Shown one piece after another: positions 53,792-64,000 of a DNA stretch of 64,000 nucleotides; positions within the stretch are counted from its first letter, which is position 1, and each line of letters opens with the position of its first letter. The stretch is from Cornus controversa. Lineage: Eukaryota; Streptophyta; Magnoliopsida; Cornales; Cornaceae. The stretch is taken from contig CM048847.1 in the NCBI GenBank assembly GCA_026545225.1, positions 2,418,001 through 2,482,000 on the forward strand, read 5' to 3'. The notes below the pieces were generated by a model. That model was not told where the DNA came from, ran no database searches, and saw only the letters and a program-made list of their open reading frames with translations. Both the position numbers and the translations under genes were made by a program.

Positions 53792-54291
53792 TTGTTTCTT
53801 TTACTTTTCCAGATGGTTGAAATTGGCATAGACCACCATACGGTTGTGATCATTCATGAGTGCAGCAAGTAATTACTATTTTTGATTCAGGACGTCCTGA
53901 TGGTTGAATTTGGCATAAAGCAATGTATAATTCTAAGTATGGCAAGATTTCACGTGGATTGGACTTTTCGAATCATGACAAGTCAAACGAAACAAGTGCG
54001 AAACCGTTCTTGTCATTCTCTATTCTTCTGGACATCCAGATGGTCAATTCTAGCACAAAGCGCCATACGGTTGTCGTCATGCCTGATTATTGCAAGCAAT
54101 TGTTCTTTCGACTCAGAACAACTCAAACAAACATGGATGAAGATCGGATCGACATGCTCATCGTTTCTTTGGGACGCTTTGATGGTTTCATTTAGAAAAA
54201 AGCAGCGTACGATTAGTATTATGGCACGACTTCTCTTGGAATGCGATTTTTGAATCGAAACAACTCAAATGAAACAAGTTTAAAATGGTCG
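53792..54291 (+). repeat. Left part of the HOR unit split by the LTR
   Basis: Type A unit with private markers GGCAAGATTTCACG and ACAAGTGCGAAACC, interrupted in monomer 4 at 54291. It continues at 58183. Anchor distance 53792 to 58418 is 4,626 bp; subtracting the 3,886-bp insert and the 5-bp duplicate leaves exactly 735. Confidence 0.9.
54287..54291. repeat. Target-site duplication, left copy (GGTCG)
   Basis: GGTCG directly before the TG of the inserted LTR, identical to 58178-58182. The uninterrupted satellite reads AAAATGGTCGGTAGC at this site, with a single GGTCG. Confidence 0.95.
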
Positions 54292-54536
54292 TGTCACGCC
54301 CCGGTTTCCGACACCCGGTTAGGAGCGAGGGAAACGGGGGTGAATCTGTAATTTCACCTCAAGTTCCCACACCTTAATCTCATTTTAATCTATTCTATTG
54401 CGGAAGCATTCTATATGTACACCATTCAGGTGACATAAGATCATCAATGGCCCTTGCAAATGATTTTCACGAAAATCGGGCATGACCCATTCTAAATAAT
54501 CAGCTCCTGGCATATAACACCTGCTTTACAATTCAT

Positions 54537-54620
54537 ATGGACACTTCTGGGCACGTGTCCCCCCAGCACTTATATCTAAACAATAAAAATGGACACTTCT
54601 AGGCTCGTGTCCCCCCAGCA
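54537..54620. repeat. Pair of 32-bp direct repeats inside the LTR
   Basis: 54537-54568 and 54589-54620 share ATGGACACTTCT, then GTGTCCCCCCAGCA, with differences only in the middle (GGGCAC versus AGGCTC). The copies are 52 bp apart. In the sense orientation they lie close to the LTR 3' end. Each contains GGACAC/GTGTCC, so each half can pair with itself as a small hairpin. Confidence 0.85.
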
Positions 54621-56240
54621 TTTCTAATACATGCATAATATAATCAAAAAATACACGTCTCAGTCCTTGAATGTCCGTATTATATACATATACATCACAT
54701 GAATGAAATACATCTGAAGGGATTGGCTCAACATAATCACTTCATACATTTTATCCAAATGTAACGCGTATATCTAAATCCTGAACATAAATTAGATTCT
54801 AAGGAATCTAACTACTACCTCTGCAACTGGTGCTATCAGTTTCCCCAACTGACTCCAAAACTAGCAACACCTGCAAAACCTGGGAGGGGGTGAGCTCAAA
54901 GGCCCAACAAGGTATATAGAACCATACTATCATCGCAGCAGCAGGTCGATCCTCACATATTCTCAAAACTATACATGCACTTAAATATATCATAATATTT
55001 AAAGTTATGCCCCTCCTAACATACATGAACCGATAATGCACATGGCAGTTTTTGCATTTATGAACATTTAAATCAACTATACATGACTTATGAAATCATT
55101 TACAACATGTTCAAGGCAGTACACATCCAACGTCATTATGTATAGAAAACATATATGAACAGAAGCATTTACATGAACAATGAAAATCACCTGCCACGTC
55201 ACCTACTCAACAAGATCCATGGAATCATGCATGAATGCACATGCTCATGCATTTTTACCCAAACATCCACATTTCTCAAATCATGCATGATGCTTCACAT
55301 AAGTGCAAATACATACGTATATAACTCACACCAAACTAATTCATAGGGGGCTTTCTCATCACTCCAATAGTAAGGGTCTCTTCGGCACCCAAACTCTGCT
55401 TGTGCTTTATCGGGTTACTAACCCGAAGGGAGCACCTCCTCTTGGCCAAGTTTTGGGTCTTTCACCCTAGGGGCCATCCCCTTATCTTAATTTTCACACT
55501 CCTGCCCCAAAATCATATATATAGTGCATATAATCACACTCATGCACTTATCCACACCATGAATGCATTTTTGTCAAATCAATGCATTTTCCTTTCACCC
55601 CAAGATTGTCACAATGTCATCACACTCATATCATGGAAACCATCATGCTTATGCATCTGTCAAGAAAGTCATTTCTTTCATGCATAAATCTGCAAACACC
55701 ACATCTTCACATTTTCACCAATAAACACACTTTTCATGGAAATCATTCATAATCACATTTGCACGTACACAACATATATACAGATGCCACATCTTGCATA
55801 TAATCACACGTACAAGTATATTAGCATAAATATAATCATGCTTTCATTCCAATCATGCATTTACTACGAGCAACCAACATGCATTCTTACAACTATATAC
55901 AATCACGCAAATATATATATATACACATATATATATCATGTCACCCATATAGGTAGTAAAAACCTACAGAACAATTCACGTAATTCATGCTTTTTCAATG
56001 CTCTTCTATGCTATAAGCAAGTTAGCATGCATTTCAACTACTGCACCACATATATAATCACGTATATACTTACATATATTCAACTCACATATAAGAATCA
56101 TATATGTATACAAGGCAACATCTAGCTAAATGTACATACATAATTTAGCATACTTTACATGGCTCAATCCCTAAATATACATGTGACAATGCAATTCGGT
56201 ATCCGCACTTAACAATGCTCTTACCCTCCAAGCCCACACA

Positions 56241-56345
56241 CATATATATATATATCTACCCACATATATATATATCCTCACCTCCCACGCATATACATAT
56301 ACATCCATCTTTATATATATATATATATATGCACATATATATATG
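56241..56345. repeat. Clustered ATATAT microsatellites in the LTR
   Basis: Four runs of alternating TA occur in about 100 bp (56242-56255, 56264-56275, 56312-56330 and 56335-56344), separated by short CA- or CC-containing spacers. Similar shorter runs lie at 55911-55938. Confidence 0.8.
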
Positions 56346-56439
56346 CAAAGACCACATACGATCAAATTAAGCACATATGTAAAATTAATCAGCATAATTA
56401 AAATATACATAGAGATAGAGGCAAGAATCAACTTGCCTT

Positions 56440-57571
56440 AGGTCCCGCTTTTTCTGTGCCCGCGCCTGCAAAGCGGCCTATTTCCATGCTCGACCCGGTC
56501 CTGTGTCGAGGTCCACACGAACAATCCCATGAACCACTTCATCACCTTTTGTTTCCATGCTTGGTCCAACCCACGTCTCGTTTCCAATCCAATCCGGCTC
56601 CCTTTCCAATCTAAAGCCCAATTGGCTTTAACCCAATTCTTATGTATGTGCAGCTCATTTCCATTAGACTATCAATTTCGCAAAACCACAAATCATGCCC
56701 CACTCATGTATACAAATCTAACTAGATGTGCAACCGGCAGCCTAACCAACACCAACTACCCATGGTTGCACCCAGCCATAGCCGCAATTGTGGCCATCAG
56801 TCTAAACCGCAAGCAAGTCAACCCATCACCATGGCCGAACCTCCCTGGGAATTGTAACCCCCAAACCAAAAATAGCCCCATACATGGCCAACCAACTCCA
56901 CCGTCGAAACATCATAGTTGTTCAAACCAATCTCACCGAACACCATTAAACCCGGCCACCAAACAGGCTGTCCAAACCGAACCCGAAGTTCTACTGTCGA
57001 ACGGCTTCATCACTAACCAAACTCAACTAAAAATCCAACCAGCCACCTTCTCCAACCTTTCCGCTGCTGGAACAACTTCCATCACTCACCATTTCACTAC
57101 GAAAAGTGCCATGATCAGCCATCAATGGCCGACCCAAACACCACCCTATCGAGCCCTATAAGACCCACCAAGGCCTCACCCGAACCACTCTTTTGTCGAG
57201 CCATATGAAACCCAGAAGAGAGCACCACCAGCCATACCCTCGGCCAGTCGCTAGCGGCCATACTCGGCCCGTCAAAACTGATCCAACCTCATCACTCGGA
57301 ACCCAGCGATCCAGCCGAGCTCAACCTCCAGACCGGACCAAACCCAGCCCCATCCGAAGCCTCTGCCGTCGCCGGAGTGCCACCTCAATAGCCGAAATCA
57401 GTCAAAACCAAACGGACCCTCGAAACCCCGGCCAACCAAACCCCAGCCGAGAACTCCCTTCGCGAACGGTTCGGCCCATGGAACCACCTTGAGCCACCAA
57501 CGTCGGCCCAGCCACTGCCGGGGCTCCACCGTGAGCGATCGGCAGCCCCAGCCACCGCCGGCGCCGGACCA
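56440..57571. other. GC-rich, proline/alanine-codon-like section of the LTR, not a gene
   Basis: Base composition changes sharply to C-rich on the plus strand. It is open for 210 codons at 56529-57161 and 99 codons at 57193-57492 on the plus strand. The predicted peptides are rich in Pro, Thr, Asn, Ser and Arg, without any domain I recognise, and lie antisense to the inferred element. Read on the minus strand it is G-rich and lies downstream of the GA-rich tract, as the transcribed leader of such LTRs often does. I regard it as non-coding LTR sequence. Confidence 0.6.
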
Positions 57572-57802
57572 CCCCTCCTCTTTCTCGGTTTCTCTCTCTC
57601 GATCTCCCGACCTCTCCTTCTCTCTTGGTTTCTCCTTTCTCTCTCTTCCCGATTTTTCTCTTTTCTTCTCTTTTCTTTTCTTTTCTTTTTCCTTTTCTTT
57701 CTTCTTTTCTTCTTCTTTTCTCTTTTTCTTTTCTTTTCTTTTTCTTCTCCTTTCGGCTGATTCTTTCTCCTCCTCTCATTTCTTATCTTCTCTTCTTGTT
57801 TC
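57572..57802. repeat. Polypyrimidine tract (GA-rich on the element's sense strand)
   Basis: About 230 bp of almost pure C and T on the plus strand, mainly TTTTC and TCTC runs. It yields artificial open frames: Ser/Phe/Leu-rich on plus and Lys/Arg/Glu-rich on minus (57385-57828). In the sense strand it lies roughly 375-605 bp from the LTR start, where a transcript leader would be expected. Confidence 0.85.
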
Positions 57803-58000
57803 ATTATACACCACACATCCTCACCCACTTGGTTACATAATTATACATATACTCATATCTTTATTATATGTATAAAATACCACATGGGTATTCTCCTTCA
57901 TCTACCTATACGTATAATCATGCATAGGCACCCACATTTCCTCATAATTGCGTAAAAGCCCACCATATATTTATAATTAAATATAAATATAGGTACTATG

Positions 58001-58013
58001 TATATATATATTT

Positions 58014-58044
<31 letters not shown>
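58001..58044. repeat. TA dinucleotide microsatellite in the LTR
   Basis: TATATATATA, a short interruption TTTAGA, then about 14 further TA repeats followed by CACATACACATACACC. It lies 130-180 bp inside the sense 5' end of the LTR, in the presumed U3 region; it may hold TATA-like sequence, but no start site can be fixed. Confidence 0.85.
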
Positions 58045-58050
<6 letters not shown>

Positions 58051-58177
58051 CACATACACCTTCCACTTGTATGGAAATATATCCACACCCCTTTTCGGAA
58101 TTTAATTAATCCGAAGAAAAAAATTTAATCCGGCTAAAATTCACCCGGAACCGGTCAACAAAATTCCGGTCCTTACA

Positions 58178-58182
58178 GGTCG
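58178..58182. repeat. Target-site duplication, right copy (GGTCG)
   Basis: GGTCG directly after the CA end of the LTR and followed by GTAGCTTGC, the expected continuation of satellite monomer 4. Confidence 0.95.
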
Positions 58183-59153
58183 GTAGCTTGCTAATTGTTT
58201 CCTTTAGATGTCCAAACGGTCGAATTTGGAACAAAGCACCATACGGTTGTGATGAAGATCGGATTGACATGTTCGTCACTTCTTTTGGATGCTTTGATGG
58301 TCTGATTTAGAAAAAAGAAACTTACGATTCTGATTATGGCACGACTTCTCAAGGAATGGGTTTTTGAATCAGAACAACTCAAACTAAACTTGTTTAAAAT
58401 CATCGATAGCTTGGGAATTGTTTCTTTTACTTGTCCAGATGGTTGAAGTTGGCATAGAGCACCATACGGTTGTGATCATTCATGGGTGTAGCATGGAATT
58501 ACTCTTTTCGATTCAGGACTTCCTGACGGTTGAATTTGGCATAAAGCAACGTATAATTCTAGGTATGGCACGATTTCATGTGGATTGGGACTTTTCGAAT
58601 CAGGACAAGTCAAACGAAACAAGTTTGAAGCCGTTGTTGTAATTCTCTATTCTTCTGGAAATCCAGATGGTCAATTCTAGCACAAAGCGCCATACGGTTG
58701 TCGTCATGCCTGATTATTGCAAGCAATTGTTCTTTCGACTCAGAATAACTCAAACAAACATGGATAAAGATCGGATCGACATGCTCGTCGTTTCTTTGGG
58801 ACGCTTTGATGGTTTCATTTAGAAAAAAGCAGCGTACGATTAGTATTATGGCACGACTTCTCTTGGAATGCGATTTTTGAATCAAAACAACTCAAATGAA
58901 ACAAGTTTAAAATGGTCGGTAGCTTGCTAATTGTTTCCTTTAGATGTCCAAACGGTCGAATTTGGAACAAAGCACCATACGGTTGTGATGAAGATCGGAT
59001 TGACATGTTCGTCACTTCTTTTGGATGCTTTGACGGTCTACTTTAGAAAACAAAAACTTACGATTCTGATTATGGCACGACTTCTCAAGGAATGGGTTTT
59101 TGAATCAGAACAACTCAAACTAAACTTGTTTAAAATCCTCGATAGCTTGGGAA

Positions 59154-62100
59154 TTGTTTCTTTTACTTTTCCAGATGGTTGAAATTGGCATAGAGCACCA
59201 TACGGTTGTGATCATTCATGAGTGCAGCAAGTAATTACTATTTTAGATTCAGGACGTCCTGATGGTTGAATTTGGCATAAAGCAATGTATAATTCTAAGT
59301 ATGGCACGATTTCACGTGGATTGGACTTATCGAATCATGACTAGTCAAACGAAACAAGTTCGAAACTGTTCTTGTCATTCTCTATTCTTCTGGACATCCA
59401 GATGGTCAATTCTAGCACAAAGCGCCATACGGTTGTCGTCGTGCCTGATTATTGCAAGCAATTGTTCTTTCCGACTCAGAACAACTCAAACAAACATGGA
59501 TGAAGATCGGATTGACATGCTCGTCGTTTCTTTGGGACGCTTTGATGGTTTCATTTAGAAAAAAGCAGCGTACGATTAGTATTATGGCACGACTTCTCTT
59601 GGAATGCGGTTTTCGAATCAAAACAACTCAAATGAAACAAGTTTAAATTGGTTGGTAGCTTGCTAATTGTTTCCTTTAGATGTCCAAACGGTCGAACTTG
59701 GAACAAAGCACCATACGGTTGTGATGAAGATCGGATTGACATGTTCGTCACTTCTTTTGGATGCTTTGATGGTCTAATTTGGAAAAAAGAAACTTACGAT
59801 TCTGATTATGGCACGACTTCTCAAGGAATGGGTTTTTGAATCAGAACAACTCAAACTAAACTTGTTTAAAATCCTCGATAGCTTGGGAATTGTTTCTTTT
59901 ACTTTTCCAGATGGTTGAAATTGGCATAGAGCACCATACGGTTGTGATCATTCATGAGTGCAGCAAGTAATTACTATTTTTGATTCAGGACGTCCTGATG
60001 GTTGAATTTGGCATAAAGCAATGTATAATTCTAAGTATGGCACGATTTCACGTGGATTGGACTTTTCGAATCATGACAAGTCAAACGAAACAAGTGCGAA
60101 ACCGTTCTTGTCATTCTCTATTCTTCTGGACATCCAGATGGTCAATTCTAGCACAAAGCGCCATACGGTTGTCGTCATGCCTGATTATTGCAAGCAATTG
60201 TTCTTTCGACTCAGAACAACTCAAACAAACATGGATGAAGATCGGATCGACATGCTCATCGTTTCTTTGGGACGCTTTGATGGTTTCATTTAGAAAAAAG
60301 CAGCGTACGATTAGTATTATGGCACGACTTCTCTTGGAATGCGATTTTTGAATCGAAACAACTCAAATGAAACAAGTTTAAAATGGTCGGTAGCTTGCTA
60401 ATTGTTTCCTTTAGATGTCCAAACGGTCGAACTTGGAACAAAGCACCATACGGTTGTGATGAAGATCGGATTGACATGTTCGTCACTTCTTTTGGATGCT
60501 TTGATGGTCTAATTTGGAAAAAAGAAACTTACGATTCTGATTATGGCACGACTTCTCAAGGAATGGGTTTTTGAATCAGAACAACTCAAACTAAACTTGT
60601 TTAAAATCCTCGATAGCTTGGGAATTGTTTCTTTTACTTTTCCAGATGGTTGAAATTGGCATAGAGCACCATACGGTTGTGATCATTCATGAGTGCAGCA
60701 AGTAATTACTATTTTTGATTCAGGACGTCCTGATGGTTGAATTTGGCATAAAGCAATGTATAATTCTAAGTATGGCAAGATTTCACGTGGATTGGACTTT
60801 TCGAATCATGACAAGTCAAACGAAACAAGTGCGAAACCGTTCTTGTCATTCTCTATTCTTCTGGACATCCAGATGGTCAATTCTAGCACAAAGCGCCATA
60901 CGGTTGTCGTCATACCTGATTATTGCAAGCAATTGTTCTTTCGACTCAGAACAACTCAAACAAACATGGATGAAGATCGGATCGACATGCTCATCGTTTC
61001 TTTGGGACGCTTTGATGGTTTCATTTAGAAAAAAGCAGCGTACGATTAGTATTATGGCACGACTTCTCTTGGAATGCGATTTTTGAATCAAAACAACTCA
61101 AATGAAACAAGTTTAAAATGGTCGGTAGCTTGCTAATTGTTTCCTTTAGATGTCCAAACGGTCGAACTTGGAACAAAGCACCATACGGTTGTGATGAAGA
61201 TCGGATTGACATGTTCGTCACTTCTTTTGGATGCTTTGATGGTCTAATTTGGAAAAAAGAAACTTACGATTCTGATTATGGCACGACTTCTCAAGGAATG
61301 GGTTTTTGAATCAGAACAACTCAAACTAAACTTGTTTAAAATCCTCGATAGCTTGGGAATTGTTTCTTTTACTTTTCCAGATGGTTGAAATTGGCATAGA
61401 GCACCATACGGTTGTGATCATTCATGAGTGCAGCAAGTAATTACTATTTTTGATTCAGGACGTCCTGATGGTTGAATTTGGCATAAAGCAATGTATAATT
61501 CTAAGTATGGCAAGATTTCACGTGGATTGGACTTTTCGAATCATGACAAGTCAAACGAAACAAGTGCGAAACCGTTCTTGTCATTCTCTATTCTTCTGGA
61601 CATCCAGATGGTCAATTCTAGCACAAAGCGCCATACGGTTGTCGTCATGCCTGATTATTGCAAGCAATTGTTCTTTCGACTCAGAACAACTCAAACAAAC
61701 ATGGATGAAGATCGGATCGACATGCTCATCGTTTCTTTGGGACGCTTTGATGGTTTCATTTAGAAAAAAGCAGCGTACGATTAGTATTATGGCACGACTT
61801 CTCTTGGAATGCGATTTTTGAATCGAAACAACTCAAATGAAACAAGTTTAAAATGGTCGGTAGCTTGCTAATTGTTTCCTTTAGATGTCCAAACGGTCGA
61901 ATTTGGAACAAAGCACCATACGGTTGTGATGAAGATCGGACTGACATGTTCGTCACTTCTTTTGGATGCTTTGATGGTCTGATTTAGAAAAAAGAAACTT
62001 ACGATTCTGATTATGGCACGACTTCTCAAGGAATGGGTTTTTGAATCAGAACAACTCAAACTAAACTTGTTTAAAATCATCGATAGCTTGGGAATTGTTT

Positions 62101-64000
62101 CTTTTACTTGTCCAGATGGTTGAAGTTGGCATAGAGCACCATACGGTTGTGATCATTCATGGGTGTAGCATGGAATTACTCTTTTCGATTCAGGACTTCC
62201 TGACGGTTGAATTTGGCATAAAGCAACGTATAATTCTAGGTATGGCACGATTTTACGTGGATTGGGACTTTTCGAATCAGGACAAGTCAAACGAAACAAG
62301 TTCGAAACCGTTCTTGTCATTCTCTATTCTTCTGGACATCCTGATGGTCAATTCTAGCACAAAGCGCCATACGGTTGTCGTCATGCCTGATTATTGCAAG
62401 CAATTGTTCTTTCGACTCAGAACAACTCAAACAAACACGGATGAAGATCGGATTGACATGCTCGTCGTTTCTTTGGGACGCTTTGATGGTTTCATTTAGA
62501 AAAAAGCAGCGTACGATTAGTATTATGGCACGACTTCTCTTGGAATGCGATTTTTGAAGCAAAACAACTCAAATGAAACAAGTTATAAAATGGTCGGTAG
62601 CTCGCTAATTGTTTCCTTTAGATGTCCAAACGGTCGAATTTGGAACAAAGCACCATACGGTTGTGATGAAGATCGGATTGACATGTTCGTCACTTCTTTT
62701 GGATGCTTTGATGGTCTGATTTAGAAAAAAGAAACTTACGATTCTGATTATGGCATGACTTCTCAAGGAATGGGTTTTTGAATCAGAACAACTCAAACTA
62801 AACTTGTTTAAAATCATCGATAGCTTGGGAATTGTTTCTTTTACTTGTCCAGATGGTTGAAGTTGGCATAGAGCACCATACGGTTGTGATCATTCATGGG
62901 TGTAGCATGGAATTACTCTTTTCGATTCAGGACTTCCTGACGGTTGAATTTGGCATAAAGCAACGTATAATTCTAGGTATGGCACGATTTTACGTGGATT
63001 GGGACTTTTCGAATCAGGACAAGTCAAACGAAACAAGTTCGAAACCGTTCTTGTCATTCTCTATTCTTCTGGACATCCTGATGGTCAATTCTAGCACAAA
63101 GCGCCATACGGTTGTCGTCATGCCTGATTATTGCAAGCAATTGTTCTTTCGACTCAGAACAACTCAAACAAACACGGATGAAGATCGGATTGACATGCTC
63201 GTCGTTTCTTTGGGACGCTTTGATGGTTTCATTTAGAAAAAAGCAGCGTACGATTAGTATTATGGCACGACTTCTCTTGGAATGCGGTTTTCGAATCAAA
63301 ACAACTCAAATGAAACAAGTTTAAAATGGTCGGTAGCTTGCTAATTGTTTCCTTTAGATGTCCAAACGGTCGAATTTGGAACAAAGCACCATACGGTTGT
63401 GATGAAGATCGGATTGACATGTTCGTCACTTCTTTTGGATGCTTTGATGGTCTACTTTAGAAAACAAAAACTTACGATTCTGATTATGGCACGACTTCTC
63501 AAGGAATGGGTTTTTGAATCAGAACAACTCAAACTAAACTTGTTTAAAATCCTCGATAGCTTGGGAATTGTTTCTTTTACTTTTCCAGATGGTTGAAATT
63601 GGCATAGAGCACCATACGGTTGTGATCATTCATGAGTGCAGCAAGTAATTACTATTTTAGATTCAGGACGTCCTGATGGTTGAATTTGGCATAAAGCAAT
63701 GTATAATTCTAAGTATGGCACGATTTCACGTGGATTGGACTTATCGAATCATGACTAGTCAAACGAAACAAGTTCGAAACCGTTCTTGTCATTCTCTATT
63801 CTTCTGGACATCCAGATGGTCAATTCTAGCACAAAGCGCCATACGGTTGTCGTCGTGCCTGATTATTGCAAGCAATTGTTCTTTCCGACTCAGAACAACT
63901 CAAACAAACATGGATGAAGATCGGATTGACATGCTCGTCGTTTCTTTGGGACGCTTTGATGGTTTCATTTAGAAAAAAGCAGCGTACGATTAGTATTATG
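59154..64000 (+). repeat. Six-unit duplication right of the LTR (period 4,414 bp, second copy cut off)
   Basis: The units at 59154 and 63568 share private changes: ATTTTAGATTCAGG, GGACTTATCGAATCATGACTAG, GTCGTCGTGCC and, just upstream, TCTACTTTAGAAAACAAAAAC. The second copy continues to the window end. Confidence 0.85.

Larger units (their letters stand above)
904..54291 (+). repeat. Satellite array, 735-bp higher-order repeat, about 72 units
   Basis: A continuous head-to-tail array with no inversions. Using the motif TTGTTTCTTTTACTT as anchor, units start at 1562, 2297, 3033, 3769, 4504, 5240, 5976, 6712, 7447, 8183, 8918, 9654, 10390, 11125, 11858, 12593, 13329, 14064, 14799, 15533, 16269, 17006, 17741, 18476, 19210, 19946, 20683, 21418, 22154, 22891, 23626, 24363, 25098, 25834, 26571, 27306, 28042, 28779, 29514, 30250, 30987, 31722, 32458, 33195, 33930, 34666, 35403, 36138, 36874, 37611, 38346, 39081, 39818, 40554, 41290, 42027, 42762, 43497, 44232, 44967, 45703, 46438, 47174, 47909, 48644, 49379, 50115, 50850, 51586, 52321, 53056 and 53792. 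Spacing is 733-737 bp. Each unit holds six diverged monomers. All reading frames in it are by-products of the repeat. The family is not one I can name. Confidence 0.98.
42762..54291 (+). repeat. Right satellite domain, diverse units
   Basis: About 16 units, more varied than the core. Units at 42762 and 50115 share GCGCCACACGATTG, ACATTGATGAAGATCGGACC, GCAGCTTACG, CTTCTATTGGATG, GAAACTTTTGATTC and ACTTTATTAA (the last ones running into the next unit). Units at 45703-47908 match 1562-3768 and partly 52321-53791. Type D, absent from the core, is back. Confidence 0.85.
54292..58177 (-). mobile_element. Probable solo LTR of a gypsy-type retrotransposon (3,886 bp)
   Basis: On the plus strand it runs from TGTCACGCCCCGG to CCGGTCCTTACA, so it has TG...CA ends, and is flanked by a 5-bp duplication. 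The sense strand is taken as minus: it would start TGTAAGGACCGG and end GGGGCGTGACA, an end I know from plant gypsy LTRs just before the primer-binding site. I see no second copy of either terminus inside, and no gag, protease, reverse transcriptase or integrase reading frame. A solo LTR left by recombination between two LTRs is therefore the best explanation; an unusual non-autonomous element is the alternative. Contents in plus order: a short 32-bp repeat pair, AT-rich DNA with many ATATAT runs (55000-56440), a GC-rich section (56440-57570), a pyrimidine-rich tract and a TA microsatellite near the sense 5' end. Confidence 0.85.
58178..64000 (+). repeat. Satellite array continued, about 8 HOR units, runs off right edge
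   Basis: Same family, orientation and phase as left of the LTR. Unit anchors are at 58418, 59154, 59890, 60625, 61360, 62095, 62832 and 63568. Types are D, A, A, A, A, D, D, A. Units at 59890, 60625 and 61360 are near-identical to the split unit at 53792 (ACAAGTGCGAAACC). The unit at 62095 has an extra A (AGTTATAAAATGG, near 62584) and TGAAGC for TGAATC. Confidence 0.97.

Noticed and set aside
820..53991. Hundreds of open reading frames of 60-165 codons within the satellite on both strands
   Set aside because: They recur at the 735-bp period in several frames on both strands, mostly begin at non-ATG codons, have no recognisable domain, and are opened or closed by single-base variants between units. 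They are by-products of the repeat.
904..54291. CRISPR-like array of repeats and spacers
   Set aside because: Repeats are contiguous with no unique spacers, units are 735 bp, and the surrounding DNA is plant.
56529..57161. 210-codon plus-strand frame in the LTR
   Set aside because: Low-complexity Pro/Thr/Asn/Ser-rich product with no domain, inside a C-rich LTR section and antisense to the inferred element. The open length is explained by base composition.
57385..57828. Lys/Arg/Glu-rich 147-codon minus-strand frame
   Set aside because: Produced by the polypurine tract; repetitive charged residues without a fold or family.
54292..58177. Complete LTR retrotransposon or LARD with two LTRs
   Set aside because: Neither terminus is repeated internally by eye, and no primer-binding site, polypurine tract pair or pol motif was found. 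Self-alignment would settle it.
904..64000. rDNA (5S or 45S) or a tandem gene family
   Set aside because: No rRNA-like conserved segments, no promoter or terminator pattern, and no conserved reading frame across the unit types.

Overview
The window is nuclear DNA of a flowering plant, probably a eudicot (inference; I cannot name the species). No cellular protein gene, rRNA or tRNA gene can be supported. About 92% of it is one satellite DNA family in a single orientation (904-54291 and 58178-64000). The rest is two LTR-retrotransposon pieces inserted into that satellite (1-903 and 54292-58177). Open reading frames of up to about 165 codons recur throughout, but only because the repeat recurs.

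The satellite is nested. (1) The basic monomer is about 142 bp. (2) Monomers fall into two alternating classes, here called X and Y, giving an ancestral X-Y dimer of about 285 bp. (3) Three X-Y dimers, two of them with an internally deleted X, form a 735-bp six-monomer higher-order repeat (HOR) with lengths 87+140+142+143+81+142 in the reference copy 8204-8938. (4) The 735-bp units come in recognisable types (A, B, C, D here). They are arranged as D-A alternation at the left and A-B-C trimers of about 2,208 bp in the core. (5) Blocks of 3, 5 or 6 units have themselves been recently tandemly duplicated, with periods 2,208, 3,677, 3,680, 4,414 and 4,416 bp. About 80 HOR units are present.

Layout: 1-903 is the 5' end of an LTR on the minus strand, cut off by the window edge. 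904-13328 is satellite with diverse unit types. 13329-42761 is a highly homogenised, apparently young core. 42762-54291 is diverse satellite again, sharing private variants with the left edge 44 kb away. 54292-58177 is a 3,886-bp probable solo LTR with a perfect 5-bp target-site duplication (GGTCG), and removing it restores an exact 735-bp unit. 58178-64000 is satellite again, running off the right edge.

The organisation (long HOR array, layered expansion, gypsy-like LTR insertions, no genes) fits a centromeric or pericentromeric satellite, but the sequence alone cannot show centromere function.
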